Counted from the stretch's first letter, positions 41,271-50,396 are shown. The stretch is 64,000 nucleotides of DNA from Ferrimonas balearica (GCF_019802055.1 NZ_JAHVHW010000007.1:1451403-1515402), one strand, 5' to 3'. Numbers and translations: made by a program. The notes: generated by a model not told the origin, from the letters alone.

Positions 41271-43076
41271 ATGAACAACTCTTTCAAGCTTTCTCTGTTG
41301 GCAGGCGCGCTTCTGGCGGTGCTGACTGGTTGCAATATCGATGGTTCCGATGGTGTGGATGGTGCTCAGGGCGCCCCGGGTGAGCAGGGACCGGAGGGTC
41401 AACCCGGCGCCGATGGTCAGGCCGGCAGCCTGACCCGCCTGGCGACCGTACCTCTGGGTGCCGAGGTGACCGGCATCTTCCTGACAGAACAGGGGGATCT
41501 GTTCTTCAACCTGCAGCACCCCTCAAGCGCCAATCTGGAAACCGACCACAACGGCATCCCCTATAACCGGGGCACCGTTGGCGCTTTGGCCGGGATCAAC
41601 CTCAACCAGCTGCCGATGGATCTGGTGGACGCCCCGGTTCCGATCTCCCCTAAAGAGCAGGAAACCGTGGTCACCGCTTATGGCCAGTACCAGGTGCTGG
41701 GACAGAACGGCGACACCTATGAGGGCAAGCTGGCTAATCGCCTCGGCGTGGTGATGAGTCTGGATGGGGAAACCGCTGTGGTGGACACCGACATGCCAGA
41801 CTTTAACGCCTTTATTCCCAATGGTGAGGGCAAGGGCTACCTGTTCACCAACTGGGAATACATCCCCGGTGGCATGAGCCGCCTGGCTTTGGCTAAGCAG
41901 GAAGACGGCAGTTGGAAAGTGGAAGACGCCCTGATGGTGGACTTCGCTGCCGTACACGGCACCGCAGCCAACTGCTTTGGCAGCCTGACCCCCTGGGGTA
42001 CGCCGCTCTCTTCCGAAGAGTGGATCGTCAACTCCGACCTCTCCGGCACCACGGATCCGAGCTGGAACGCGCCGGGGAATGAGGATGTGGCCCGAATGGA
42101 CACCATGACCGGCGATGCCTTCCCCAACCCCTACCGCTATGGCTACATCATCGAAGTCACCGACCCCAAAGGCACCCCCGCGCCCGCCAAACACTACGCG
42201 ATGGGTCGCTACGAGCATGAAAACGGCGTGGTGATGCCGGATCAGCGCACCGTCTACCTGTCTCAGGACGACACCGGCGGCGTCATGTTTAAATTTGTGG
42301 CGGACGCGGCTGGAGATCTCACCTCCGGCACCCTGTATGCCGCCAAACTGACTCAGGATGCCGGCAGCAATGAGCCGCAAACCACCGGTTTCGACATCGC
42401 GTGGATCGAGATGGGCAGCGCCAACAACGATGAGGTGGAAGCCTGGATCGCCGAATTCGATGACATCGACACCAGTGATTTCGTTGAGGGCCAGTCCAGC
42501 TACCTGACCCTGGCTGACGTGGAGGCCTGGGCAGCAGGCGCCGCCAACTACCCCACCGTGGCCGAAGGCGGCAACCCGGTTACTGCAGGCAAGCCGATGG
42601 ACGATCGGGTGGTGTTCCTGGAGTCACGTCAGGCCGCCAACCTCAAAGGCGCAACCGCCGAATTCCGCAAGCTGGAAGGGATCAACATCAACGCCAAGCG
42701 TGCCGAAGAGGCCGTTGATGGCGTCGATCTTATCCCGGGTGAAGACGTCACCCAGGCGTACGTTTACTTCGCCATCGCTGATCTGGACAAGACCATGATC
42801 GACGGTGAAGGGGACATCGCGCTCTCCAGCCGGGTGAAGGATTGTGGCGGCGTTTACCGCATGCCGTTGGAGACCGGCTACAACGTCAGCCGGATTGAGC
42901 CGGTACTGATGGGCGGCACCTACCGCGACAGCCTGACCGGCGCGGAGCGCTGCGATGTGAACCAGTTGTCCCAGCCGGACAATGTGGTGGTGATGGAGGA
43001 TGGCCGCATTCTGATTGGCGAAGATGGCTTCCAGGTCAACAACACCCTGTGGCTGTACCGCCCCCTGAGCAAGTAA
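41271..43076 (+). CDS. PhoX-like (DUF839) lipoprotein with a collagen-like tract
   Basis: Role: PhoX-type proteins are calcium/iron-dependent extracytoplasmic phosphatases; catalytic competence here is not proven. Seen: 601 residues from ATG 41271 (MNNSFKLSLLAGALLAVLTG, then Cys 21 of a lipobox). Residues about 31-52 are a Gly-X-Y run (GAQGAPGEQGPEG and onward), then the DUF839 body: LFTNWEYIPGG, TPWGTPLSSEEWIVNSD, YGYIIEVTDPKG, MGRYEHENGVVMPDQRTVYL and a C-terminal DNVVVMEDGRILIGEDG. The motif order (NxE, TPWGT.LS.EE, G.YEHE, DN) matches PhoX. An earlier in-frame start (41193) would precede the signal peptide. A GC-rich terminator follows. Confidence 0.85.
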   Translation: MNNSFKLSLLAGALLAVLTGCNIDGSDGVDGAQGAPGEQGPEGQPGADGQAGSLTRLATVPLGAEVTGIFLTEQGDLFFNLQHPSSANLETDHNGIPYNRGTVGALAGINLNQLPMDLVDAPVPISPKEQETVVTAYGQYQVLGQNGDTYEGKLANRLGVVMSLDGETAVVDTDMPDFNAFIPNGEGKGYLFTNWEYIPGGMSRLALAKQEDGSWKVEDALMVDFAAVHGTAANCFGSLTPWGTPLSSEEWIVNSDLSGTTDPSWNAPGNEDVARMDTMTGDAFPNPYRYGYIIEVTDPKGTPAPAKHYAMGRYEHENGVVMPDQRTVYLSQDDTGGVMFKFVADAAGDLTSGTLYAAKLTQDAGSNEPQTTGFDIAWIEMGSANNDEVEAWIAEFDDIDTSDFVEGQSSYLTLADVEAWAAGAANYPTVAEGGNPVTAGKPMDDRVVFLESRQAANLKGATAEFRKLEGININAKRAEEAVDGVDLIPGEDVTQAYVYFAIADLDKTMIDGEGDIALSSRVKDCGGVYRMPLETGYNVSRIEPVLMGGTYRDSLTGAERCDVNQLSQPDNVVVMEDGRILIGEDGFQVNNTLWLYRPLSK

Positions 43077-43086
43077 GCCCCACCCA

Positions 43087-43115
43087 GCCGGAGCGGCGTG
43101 CCGCTCCGGCCTTTC
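43087..43115 (+). terminator. Rho-independent terminator
   Basis: Perfect 11-bp arms GCCGGAGCGGC and GCCGCTCCGGC with two intervening bases, followed by CTTTCT. It lies 11 bp after the PhoX-like stop and 17 bp before the next start. Confidence 0.8.
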
Positions 43116-43131
43116 TGCGCAGAATAACAGT

Positions 43132-44769
43132 ATGAAATCAGTCAGCTTTGCCCTGATCCTGCTGCTGGCCATGCCCGCATTAGCACAGGACACCCTGCCC
43201 CTCGCCTTACGCGACGACATCCCGGCTCAGGCCTATCTTGATCAGGATGTGCTTTATAACGGCGAGTCGGTGATCCCTCCTCAGTGCTATACCCGAACAG
43301 AGGGGCAGTACAACCCCTGCTACGTCTGCCACCAGAGCTACCGCGACGGCCGACCCAACATCATGAATGACGGCGATCTTCAGGGCAGCTACGAGTTCTC
43401 CGAGCTGGGTTTTAACAACCACTGGCAGAACCTGTTCCGGGACCGCAGAGCCCAGATCGCCGCCATCGAAAATGCCGAGATCGACGCCTACATCCAGCAA
43501 GACAACTACACCCCCTGGATCGCCCGCCTGAAAGCCGGTGATTGGCAGGGCGCGATTCCGGAGATCCGGGGTCTCGCCTACCCTGAACGCGCCTTTGACA
43601 GGGAGGGCTTTGCCCGGGATGGCAGCCAGTGGGTGGCGTTCAACTACAAACCCTTCCCCAGCACTTTCTGGCCCACAAACGGTTCCGCCGGGGATGTGAT
43701 GATCCGTCTTCCTGCACCGTTCCGTCAGGTCGATGGCGTGGAAAACCGGGACCTCTACCTGGCCAACCTCAGCCTGCTGGAGATGGCGATAAAGCAGCAG
43801 GACAGCCTTAGTGTCCCGGCGCTTTCGGAACGTCGCGCTGGCGTAGATCTCAATGGTGATGGGGAGCTGTCGGACGCGATCCACACCCTGCCCCGTCACA
43901 CCCACTATCTGGGAGACGCAGCCGAACAGCCCCTCACCGATATGCTCTATCCCCAGGGCACAGAACTGCTTCACACAGTGCGTTACCTGCAGGTCGACGC
44001 CTTTGGCCGCATCGGTCCGGCACCGCGAATGAAGGAGGTCCGGTATATGCGTAAGCACAACACCACCACGCCACTCCAGCTTCGCTCTGCGTACTACGGC
44101 GAACAGAAGGAGAAGGTGTTTGAGCAGCTGCCTCAGTCCACGTTCCATGGTGATCGTGGCCTGGCCAATAACTTCGGCTGGACACTGGATGCCCACATCG
44201 AGGACAAGCAGGGCCAGTTGCGTCAACAAAAACCCCAGGAGTTGGCTTTCTGCAACGGCTGCCACAAGACCATCGGCACCACCATCGATCAGGTGTTCTC
44301 CTTTGCCCGCAAGCTGGATGGCGAGGCAGGATGGGGCTACCTGGACCTGACGGTTCAGCAGGACGCGCCGGTACGGGGTGAAGCGTTCGGCGAGTACCTG
44401 ACCTACCTGGCCCGGGTCGGCGGTGGCGACGAGTTTCGGCAGAATGATGAGATGCTGGCACGCTGGTTTCAGGCTGATGGCAGCGTGAAGGCCGACAAGG
44501 TGGCAGCACTGCCCCACATCGGCGCGCTGATTCTGCCTTCGCCTCAGCGCGCTCGTGACCTGAACAAGGCCTATCGGCTGATCGTACAGGAGCAGAGTTA
44601 CCTGTTTGGTCGCGATGCCGTGCTGGCGCCCGCCGAAAACGTCTATCGTCAGGTGGCGCCTGATGCGGTGCCCCTGCCCGAGACACACCAGCACCTTTAC
44701 GACCTGCGTCTGAACTGGCGGGCGGTGGGTTCGCGGCTTTCCGCCGCAGTGATGGACTCCACGCCATGA
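43132..44769 (+). CDS. Exported diheme c-type cytochrome, large
   Basis: Seen: 545 residues, signal peptide MKSVSFALILLLAMPALAQ, and two CXXCH heme sites: CYVCH (63-67) and CNGCH (374-378). The 300 residues between contain WVAFNYKPFPSTFWPTNGS and VDLNGDGELSDAI, a calcium-binding-like DxNxDG loop (near 240). I do not recognise a named family; large diheme proteins of this shape occur in marine gammaproteobacteria. Context: its stop overlaps the start of a polytopic membrane protein by 4 bp (ATGA), so they are coupled. Probably periplasmic and part of an electron-transfer pathway. Confidence 0.85.
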   Translation: MKSVSFALILLLAMPALAQDTLPLALRDDIPAQAYLDQDVLYNGESVIPPQCYTRTEGQYNPCYVCHQSYRDGRPNIMNDGDLQGSYEFSELGFNNHWQNLFRDRRAQIAAIENAEIDAYIQQDNYTPWIARLKAGDWQGAIPEIRGLAYPERAFDREGFARDGSQWVAFNYKPFPSTFWPTNGSAGDVMIRLPAPFRQVDGVENRDLYLANLSLLEMAIKQQDSLSVPALSERRAGVDLNGDGELSDAIHTLPRHTHYLGDAAEQPLTDMLYPQGTELLHTVRYLQVDAFGRIGPAPRMKEVRYMRKHNTTTPLQLRSAYYGEQKEKVFEQLPQSTFHGDRGLANNFGWTLDAHIEDKQGQLRQQKPQELAFCNGCHKTIGTTIDQVFSFARKLDGEAGWGYLDLTVQQDAPVRGEAFGEYLTYLARVGGGDEFRQNDEMLARWFQADGSVKADKVAALPHIGALILPSPQRARDLNKAYRLIVQEQSYLFGRDAVLAPAENVYRQVAPDAVPLPETHQHLYDLRLNWRAVGSRLSAAVMDSTP

Positions 44770-45434
44770 CGGTGCCGGACCTGTTTCTGGTCAGTTGCCT
44801 GGCCATGGGGGCCGGGATCGGAGCAGACGTGGCTTTGGCCAGCGCCGGAGCCGCCTCCCTGCCACGGCGGGCGCGCTGGTACTGGCTCACCGGCGTCTGT
44901 GCCACCCATACCCTGTTTCCGATGGCCGGGTATCTGCTCACCTTTTTTTCGGCGCTGTGGGTTCCGGCTCTGTTGCCCGCTCTGGGGGTGCTCGCCGCCG
45001 CGCTGATCTTCCGTTTTTATCTGGATGCAATCCGTCAGCCCGTGGAATCGCCAGCCTTGCTGAAACAACTCAGTTGGCCGCTGCTGCTGGCGATCAGTTG
45101 GGACGCTTTATGGTCCGGCCCTGCCAAGTCCGCCCAGGTGCTGGGCTGGACACCCTTTTGGGTCTGGTTCTCCTTCTTTGTGGTGGGATTGGTGGTACTG
45201 GGCTTCGGGGTATTGGGGTTGCGCCTCGGCCGCATGCTGCTTCGCCTGCCGATCAGCGCCGGTGCCTGTCACTATCTGCAACTGACGATTCTCGGTTACT
45301 TCGGCGCTCTGGCGCTGTGCCGTTACAGCCTGACCTGGGAGGTGCCTGCTTGGGTATTGTTCAGCGTGTCGGCCCTGATCACCGCTCTGGGGCTGATATC
45401 GAGAGCTGCGCCACAGCTTTTGCGTAACCCGTAA
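44766..45434 (+). CDS. Six-to-seven-helix membrane protein, MntP/LysE-like
   Basis: Seen: 222 residues with about six hydrophobic helices. The first is LFLVSCLAMGAGIGADVALASAG, whose polar/acidic pattern (GADVALAS, with Asp in the helix), followed by THTLFPMAGYLLTFF, resembles MntP and other LysE-superfamily exporters. A later helix carries LLAISWDALWSGPAKS. The substrate is unknown. Context: ATGA overlap with the diheme cytochrome gene upstream, so a membrane function linked to that cytochrome, for example an anchor or metal efflux, is possible. The MntP resemblance is moderate. Confidence 0.65.
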   Translation: MTVPDLFLVSCLAMGAGIGADVALASAGAASLPRRARWYWLTGVCATHTLFPMAGYLLTFFSALWVPALLPALGVLAAALIFRFYLDAIRQPVESPALLKQLSWPLLLAISWDALWSGPAKSAQVLGWTPFWVWFSFFVVGLVVLGFGVLGLRLGRMLLRLPISAGACHYLQLTILGYFGALALCRYSLTWEVPAWVLFSVSALITALGLISRAAPQLLRNP

Positions 45435-45505
45435 TTTCCCCTGTTTATTGCCGGTATGGGGGGCTATACTGGCCCTCCTTCTCTTCTCAAGGCATCTGTT
45501 ACACC

Positions 45506-45904
45506 GTGAATCTGTTGAGAGTTTTGCTGCTGTCACTGCTGATGGGCTTTACTGCCCAGGCACTGGCGCACACCTCAGCCGATGTTCATCCCGGTCATCA
45601 ACAGGTGTTTTCCGGTGCGCCCGACGCCCATGATGCGCCTCATCAGGTGGATTGGGGTCTGTTTACCTCGCCCCGCCTGCTGCAGCTGTTTCAACGTATC
45701 GCCCCTCTGCCAGAGCCGGATTACGAGCTGCTGATTGAGTTCGCCGTCCCCCTGGCACTGGAGCTTCAGCTGGGCTACGTTGAGCCTCGCTCGCCTCAGT
45801 TGGACTGGCATCTGAATATCCGCCCTCCCCGCAACCGCCTTGGTGGCTGGAAAGAGAGTAACCAACTCTACCGTCATCTCGGTCAACGCAACCCCATCGT
45901 CTGA
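45506..45904 (+). CDS. Secreted hypothetical protein (132 aa), His-rich
   Basis: Seen: 132 residues with a signal peptide (MNLLRVLLLSLLMGFTAQALA). The mature N-terminus is rich in His (HTSADVHPGHQQVF, then DAHDAPHQVDWGLF), which suggests metal binding. It continues as a beta/alpha mix ending RLGGWKESNQLYRHLGQRN. I do not recognise a family. Context: 71 bp after the membrane-protein gene and 119 bp before secD. Confidence 0.7.
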   Translation: MNLLRVLLLSLLMGFTAQALAHTSADVHPGHQQVFSGAPDAHDAPHQVDWGLFTSPRLLQLFQRIAPLPEPDYELLIEFAVPLALELQLGYVEPRSPQLDWHLNIRPPRNRLGGWKESNQLYRHLGQRNPIV

Positions 45905-46023
45905 CTCTGCCCCGGCGCCCTTTGCCGGACACACTCCCGTGCGCCACTGAGCACGCGGGGACCGCGCACCATCCTAAGGCTCCGGCCTGACTGAGTGCGC
46001 ACTGAAGGCCCCAAGTCGGCCTC

Positions 46024-47832
46024 ATGCAGAGAATGATGATGAAACCACACTCCCAAACCTCGGCGGTGATCAACCGATATCCCGCCTGGAAATACGTAGT
46101 GCTGATTGTCACCCTGGTGGTGATGACCCTGAGTGCCCTGCCCTCCTGGTATGGCGAAGACGCCGCCATTGATATCCACTGGCAGCAGGCCCAGGATGCG
46201 CAACGCACCCAGCAGTACCTTGAGTCCCAGGACATTCACGTTAAAGCGATCACTCAAGATGGTGATCAGACCCAAATCGTCCTGAGCGACCCCAACAGCC
46301 AGTTTGCTGCCCAGGCCGCCCTGAAAAAGTGGATCGGCCCGGAGGACAGTCTGGCCCTTTCTCAGCGTCCCGCCGCGCCGCAATGGCTGCTGGGTATGGG
46401 CTTTGAACCGATGAGCCTCGGCCTGGATCTCCGTGGCGGCGTGCAGTTCCTGCTGGACGTGGACATGGACCCGGTCTTTGCCGCCCACCAGCAGGGCCTG
46501 CTTCAATCCCTCCGCGGCACCGTCCGTGGTGTTCGTGCTCAGGCCCAGTTTGACCACAGCGTGACCACCGGACAGTTGGATGAAGCCCAGCGTTCGCAAG
46601 CAGTGGCCCTGGTGCAGAAGGACTATCCGGACTGGACGGTTCGCAGTCATGGTGACGGCTTGAGCTTCACCATGAAGCCGGAAACGGTAGAGGAGTTGAC
46701 CCGTCAAACGGTTCAGCAGAACCTGCAGATCCTGCGCAGCCGGATTGAGGAACTGGGCATCACCGAAGCGGTGGTACAGCGTCAGGGCGCAAACCGTATC
46801 CGCATCGAACTGCCCGGTGTGCAGGATCCGGTGGCCGCCAAGAAGGTGATCGGCGCCACCACCAGCCTGGCCTTCTATGAAGTGAATGTGAAAGAACCGG
46901 TTCAGGGCAAAACCCTGCCCCTGGCTCAGGGCGGCACCGTCTCCGTGAAGCGACTGCCGGTATTGACCGGTGAGCACATCATCAATGCCAGGGCCAGCCT
47001 GGACCAGATGGGGCAGCCCCAGGTTGAGATCGTGCTGGACGCCGCCGGTGGCCGCATGATGTCTGACTTCTCGCGCAATAAGATCGGCTTTCCGATGGCC
47101 ACCGCTTTCAGTGAGTACCGCCAGGATAACCAGGGCCGCTCAGTGGTGGACACCGAAGTGATCAGCGTGGCCACCATTCAGGCCCATCTGGGCAGCCGCT
47201 TCGTAATCACCGGCAGCGGCTCCATGGCGGAAGCACAGCAACTCGCGCTGCTGTTGCGGGCTGGCTCCCTGACTGCCCCGGTGGTGATTGTCGAAGAGCG
47301 CACCATCGGCCCCACCCTGGGTGCCGAGAACATCGAGAACGGCTTTAAAGCCCTGGCGGTGGGCATGGGCGCCACCCTGCTGTTTATGGCCCTCTGGTAT
47401 CGCCGTCTGGGCTGGGTCGCCAACGTCGCCCTGGTGGCTAACCTGATCACCCTGTTTGGCCTGATGGCCCTGCTGCCCGGCGCGGTACTCACCCTCCCCG
47501 GCATCGCGGGTCTGGTACTGACCGTGGGGATGGCGGTAGACACCAACGTACTGATTTTCGAACGGATACGGGACATGGTCCGGCAGGGTCACAGCCTGGC
47601 TAAAGCCATCCACTTGGGCTTTGACCGGGCTCTGACCACCATCTGGGACGCCAACCTGACCACCATGATCACCGCACTGGTGCTGTACTCCATCGGTAAT
47701 GGTCCCATTCAGGGCTTTGCCCTGACCCTGGGCCTTGGCCTGATGACCAGCCTGTTTACCGGTGTATTCCTCTCCCGTGCCCTGATCAACCTGGTCTGGG
47801 GCCAAGACGCCCGTCGTAAGGTGACCATATGA
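46024..47832 (+). CDS. secD: Protein translocase subunit SecD
   Basis: Role: inner-membrane component that uses the proton gradient to drive late steps of Sec export. Seen: 602 residues; N-terminal helix (YVVLIVTLVVMTLSALPSWY), P1 periplasmic domain with the diagnostic LGLDLRGGVQFLLDVD (about 135-150), RSRIEELGITEAVVQRQG, and five C-terminal helices with DTNVLIFERIRDM (the DxNVLIxERI motif). The exact start among clustered Met codons at 46024-46041 is uncertain. Context: overlaps secF by 4 bp. YajC, which normally precedes secD, is absent, so this may be a second secDF copy. Confidence 0.95.
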   Translation: MQRMMMKPHSQTSAVINRYPAWKYVVLIVTLVVMTLSALPSWYGEDAAIDIHWQQAQDAQRTQQYLESQDIHVKAITQDGDQTQIVLSDPNSQFAAQAALKKWIGPEDSLALSQRPAAPQWLLGMGFEPMSLGLDLRGGVQFLLDVDMDPVFAAHQQGLLQSLRGTVRGVRAQAQFDHSVTTGQLDEAQRSQAVALVQKDYPDWTVRSHGDGLSFTMKPETVEELTRQTVQQNLQILRSRIEELGITEAVVQRQGANRIRIELPGVQDPVAAKKVIGATTSLAFYEVNVKEPVQGKTLPLAQGGTVSVKRLPVLTGEHIINARASLDQMGQPQVEIVLDAAGGRMMSDFSRNKIGFPMATAFSEYRQDNQGRSVVDTEVISVATIQAHLGSRFVITGSGSMAEAQQLALLLRAGSLTAPVVIVEERTIGPTLGAENIENGFKALAVGMGATLLFMALWYRRLGWVANVALVANLITLFGLMALLPGAVLTLPGIAGLVLTVGMAVDTNVLIFERIRDMVRQGHSLAKAIHLGFDRALTTIWDANLTTMITALVLYSIGNGPIQGFALTLGLGLMTSLFTGVFLSRALINLVWGQDARRKVTI

Positions 47833-48731
47833 GATTCGATATTCGCTCCCTGACTCACTGGCGCTACCTGACGGCGCTGTTTTCCGTGGCCCTGACTGTG
47901 GTGGCCCTGCTTGCCCTATCGGTTCGGGGCCTGAACTGGGGCATGGACTTTACCGGTGGGGTGATCACCGAGGTCAAGATGGATGCCCGCTACAGCGGCC
48001 CCGACCTCACCCAAAGACTGGAACAGGCAATGGGCGAAAGCGTCAGCCTGGTTCAGGCGGGCGAGCCCGGTCGTTGGCTGGTCCGCACCGGACCGGTGGA
48101 TCCCGCCGCAGAAAACGACATCACTGCGCTCTCTGTGCTGCAGGGGATCGACCCCGATGTGCAGCTGATTGCCTCCAGCGTTGTCGGTGCCCAGGTGGGC
48201 CAGGAACTGGCGGAAACCGGTGGATTGGCGGTGCTGTTCTCCATGCTCGCCATTTTGTTCTACCTCTGGTACCGCTTTGAGTGGCGACTGGCTTCCGGTG
48301 CGCTTCTGGCACTGCTGCACGATGTGGTGGTGGTGCTGGGCCTGTTTGCGATCACCCAGATGGAGTTCAATCTGACGGTACTGGCGGCGGTTCTGGCGGT
48401 GGTGGGCTACTCACTCAACGACTCCATCGTGCTGTCCGACCGGATCCGCGAGCTGCTGCTGGCCAAACCTGGCTGGCCGCTGACCCGCATCAATGACACC
48501 GCCGTACGTCAGACCTTCTCGCGCACCATGGTGACCTCCGGCACAACGCTGACCACTGTTGCAGCAGTATGGGTCTTCGCGGGGGCCTCATTGCACGGCT
48601 TTGCGATTGCCCTGTTTGTAGGAATCGTCAGCGGTACCTGGTCCTCCATTGCCATCGGCACCGTTATGCCGGAGATGGCCAAGCTGAGCCCGGAACACTA
48701 CCGCCCGGAGCCGATCCCGGATACGCCGTAA
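47829..48731 (+). CDS. secF: Protein translocase subunit SecF
   Basis: Role: partner of SecD in the SecDF complex. Seen: 300 residues, with the SecF lead YLTALFSVALTVVALLALSV then GLNWGMDFTGGVITEVKM (the GxDFTGG motif near 34-51), and five C-terminal helices, including VVGYSLNDSIVLSDRIREL (the NDTIVxxDRIRE motif of SecF) and MVTSGTTLTTVAAVWVFAG. Length is slightly below E. coli SecF. Context: ATGA overlap with secD and a strong terminator 32 bp downstream. Confidence 0.95.
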   Translation: MRFDIRSLTHWRYLTALFSVALTVVALLALSVRGLNWGMDFTGGVITEVKMDARYSGPDLTQRLEQAMGESVSLVQAGEPGRWLVRTGPVDPAAENDITALSVLQGIDPDVQLIASSVVGAQVGQELAETGGLAVLFSMLAILFYLWYRFEWRLASGALLALLHDVVVVLGLFAITQMEFNLTVLAAVLAVVGYSLNDSIVLSDRIRELLLAKPGWPLTRINDTAVRQTFSRTMVTSGTTLTTVAAVWVFAGASLHGFAIALFVGIVSGTWSSIAIGTVMPEMAKLSPEHYRPEPIPDTP

Positions 48732-48762
48732 GCGATCCCATTCGGCGCCAAAACCCACAACC

Positions 48763-48792
48763 AAAAACACGGCCAATTGGCCGTGTTTTTTT
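48763..48792. terminator. Rho-independent terminator after secF
   Basis: AAAAACACGGCCA - A/T - TGGCCGTGTTTTTTT: a perfect stem with A-run and T-run on either side, so it can serve both secF and the convergent small gene at 48810. Confidence 0.93.
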
Positions 48793-48809
48793 ATCCGTAA
48801 AAGCCGGAC

Positions 48810-48992
48810 TTATGCACTCAGGCGATGGGGTAGCTGGATCAGACCCGGCCAGTTATCGGCACACTCGATCACCGATTTCAGTGAGAGGCTGATACAGGCA
48901 TCCGGATCCCCTCCCATCGCATTGGCCTCATCGCTGTCCGATTCCATCAGCGGCGTCAGGGTTACAGCGATATCAAGATCAGTAAAGGTCAT
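48810..48992 (-). CDS. Small protein (60 aa), unknown
   Basis: Seen: ATG 48992 is preceded by AAGGAG with 6-7 bases of spacing, which selects this start over a longer frame to 49094. The product begins MTFTDLDIAVTLTPLMESDS and contains DPDACISLSLKSVIECADNW, acidic overall, without a signal or membrane helix. I do not recognise a family. The good ribosome-binding site and adjacent terminator support a real gene. Confidence 0.6.
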   Translation of the reverse strand: MTFTDLDIAVTLTPLMESDSDEANAMGGDPDACISLSLKSVIECADNWPGLIQLPHRLSA

Positions 48993-49128
48993 AAAGGCTC
49001 CTTGTCGCTTGGACATTGCTGCATTAAGTAAAGCGCAATTGAGCAGGCGCGCTGAAGAGCATCCCTGACTCATCTGACAGTATGATGAACGCATTGATGT
49101 CGGCTATGGGCCAGCAAACGGTAGGCAC

Positions 49129-49159
49129 AAAAAAGCCGGGGCAAGCCCCGGCTTTTTTT
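49129..49159 (-). terminator. Rho-independent terminator of the DUF3332 gene
   Basis: AAAAAAGCCGGGGC - AA - GCCCCGGCTTTTTTT, perfect stem with runs on both sides, 14 bp past the DUF3332 stop. Confidence 0.93.
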
Positions 49160-49173
49160 GATGCTTAACGCGA

Positions 49174-49719
49174 TCAGCTCTGACGAGTGTCTACATAAGC
49201 TTCCAGTTCAGCAACGGATACGGTGGCGATGGCTTCGCCGTCCAGGCTGAACTCAACGCGGTCGCCCTGACGCTGGCCCAGCAGCTGGCGCTCGGTACCG
49301 TCTTCAAAGAACAGGTTCATGCGGGTGCTGTCCTGATCCAGGTACTCCATCTGGATACGCTCAACCTTGCCCTGGAGCTTCTGATCCAGCTTGGGGTTTT
49401 CGGTCAGGCTGCTGTCCAGGTGCTGGTTCACCTTGAAGATCGCTTCTACCGGCATATCAACAACCGCCGGAGAGCGGCCGGTGATCGGGTTGGTGCCGGT
49501 CCAGAACTCGATGCTGTTGAAGATAAACAGGTCAGCCATGCTGGCGATGCCGTATACCGGGCTCATCAACATAAACAGACCAGCGCGGCCGTAGCGGTTG
49601 TCCACAACAGACAGGTTAGCTTTGGTTACGGCGGCGGATACGCCCATCTGGCCCATGCAGCCAGTCAGGGAGGAGGTGGTCAGGGCAACAGCCACTGCGC
49701 TCAGAACGAGCTTCTTCAT
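49174..49719 (-). CDS. DUF3332 lipoprotein
   Basis: Seen: 181 residues, signal peptide with lipobox LTGC (Cys about 21) followed by MGQMGVSAAVTKANLSVVDN, the highly conserved DUF3332 segment containing RYGRAGLFMLMSPVYGIA (hydrophobic helix) and IFNSIEFWTGTNP. The C-terminal half is beta-rich and acidic. Known: DUF3332 proteins are abundant envelope lipoproteins of unknown function in gammaproteobacteria. Context: monocistronic between its terminator and the phaR region. Confidence 0.93.
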   Translation of the reverse strand: MKKLVLSAVAVALTTSSLTGCMGQMGVSAAVTKANLSVVDNRYGRAGLFMLMSPVYGIASMADLFIFNSIEFWTGTNPITGRSPAVVDMPVEAIFKVNQHLDSSLTENPKLDQKLQGKVERIQMEYLDQDSTRMNLFFEDGTERQLLGQRQGDRVEFSLDGEAIATVSVAELEAYVDTRQS

Positions 49720-49896
49720 CTCAAACGTCCTATGAAAAAAAACCGGCGGATTATAGGCGCGTGATTAAGAAGAAAACACTCCAGACCAGTCGTTTGGCGA
49801 TTATTTAACCCAAGTGAATTCAGGTATCCCAAAGATGAATCTGGTGAGATAAAAAGTGTGGCGAAGAGCTATAGACAGAGAGCGCAGATCCCCGGT

Positions 49897-50307
49897 TCAG
49901 GATTTTTTATCACGGTCGCCCATCGGGTTAAAAAACGCCCCAAACAGTTGCGTTGGATTAAACTCCTGCATCCGTTTTAGCTCCTGCTGCCACTGTTGTT
50001 GCTGCCCCAGCAAACTGACCATGGCCTGCTCCAGCCACTGTCCCGCCATACCGCTCATCTGACTGTCATAAAGGCGGATGATCTCTTCCAGGAACTTATC
50101 GGTCAGCACAGAGGCGTGTCCTTCACTCTCCATCTCTGCCAAAACCTGCAGCAACACCTGACGGGTCAATGGCGCGCCGCTCTTGGAGTCCACCACTTCG
50201 AAGCTCTGGTAGCTCTTGATGTAGTCCCGCACATCCGCCAGCGTGATGTAGCGCTTCAACTCCGTGTCGTAGAGGCGGCGGTTGGGATAGCGTTTGATTA
50301 ACTTCAT
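49897..50307 (-). CDS. phaR: Polyhydroxyalkanoate synthesis repressor PhaR
   Basis: Role: represses phasin and other PHA genes until PHA granules titrate it. Seen: 136 residues from ATG 50307. The N-terminal DNA-binding domain KRYPNRRLYDTELKRYITL (about 4-22) is the PhaR signature, then LADVRDYIKSYQSFEVVDSK and the accumulation-regulator domain LTRQVLLQVLAEME. The C-terminal third is Gln-rich (LGQQQQWQQELKRM). Context: divergent from the phasin gene, with two identical palindromes between them. No phaC synthase gene is in the window. Confidence 0.95.
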   Translation of the reverse strand: MKLIKRYPNRRLYDTELKRYITLADVRDYIKSYQSFEVVDSKSGAPLTRQVLLQVLAEMESEGHASVLTDKFLEEIIRLYDSQMSGMAGQWLEQAMVSLLGQQQQWQQELKRMQEFNPTQLFGAFFNPMGDRDKKS

Positions 50308-50396
50308 GGCGACGTCCTGTGCGGGCTTTGGCTCAGTGTAGGGAGTTGGTCCCGGCATGGAAAGGACCAGAAGCCACAGGATACAATATGAATTTT

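Noticed and set aside
43207-44694. 495-codon open frame antisense to the diheme cytochrome
   Set aside because: Same reason: the cytochrome is well supported by signal peptide, heme sites and coupling.
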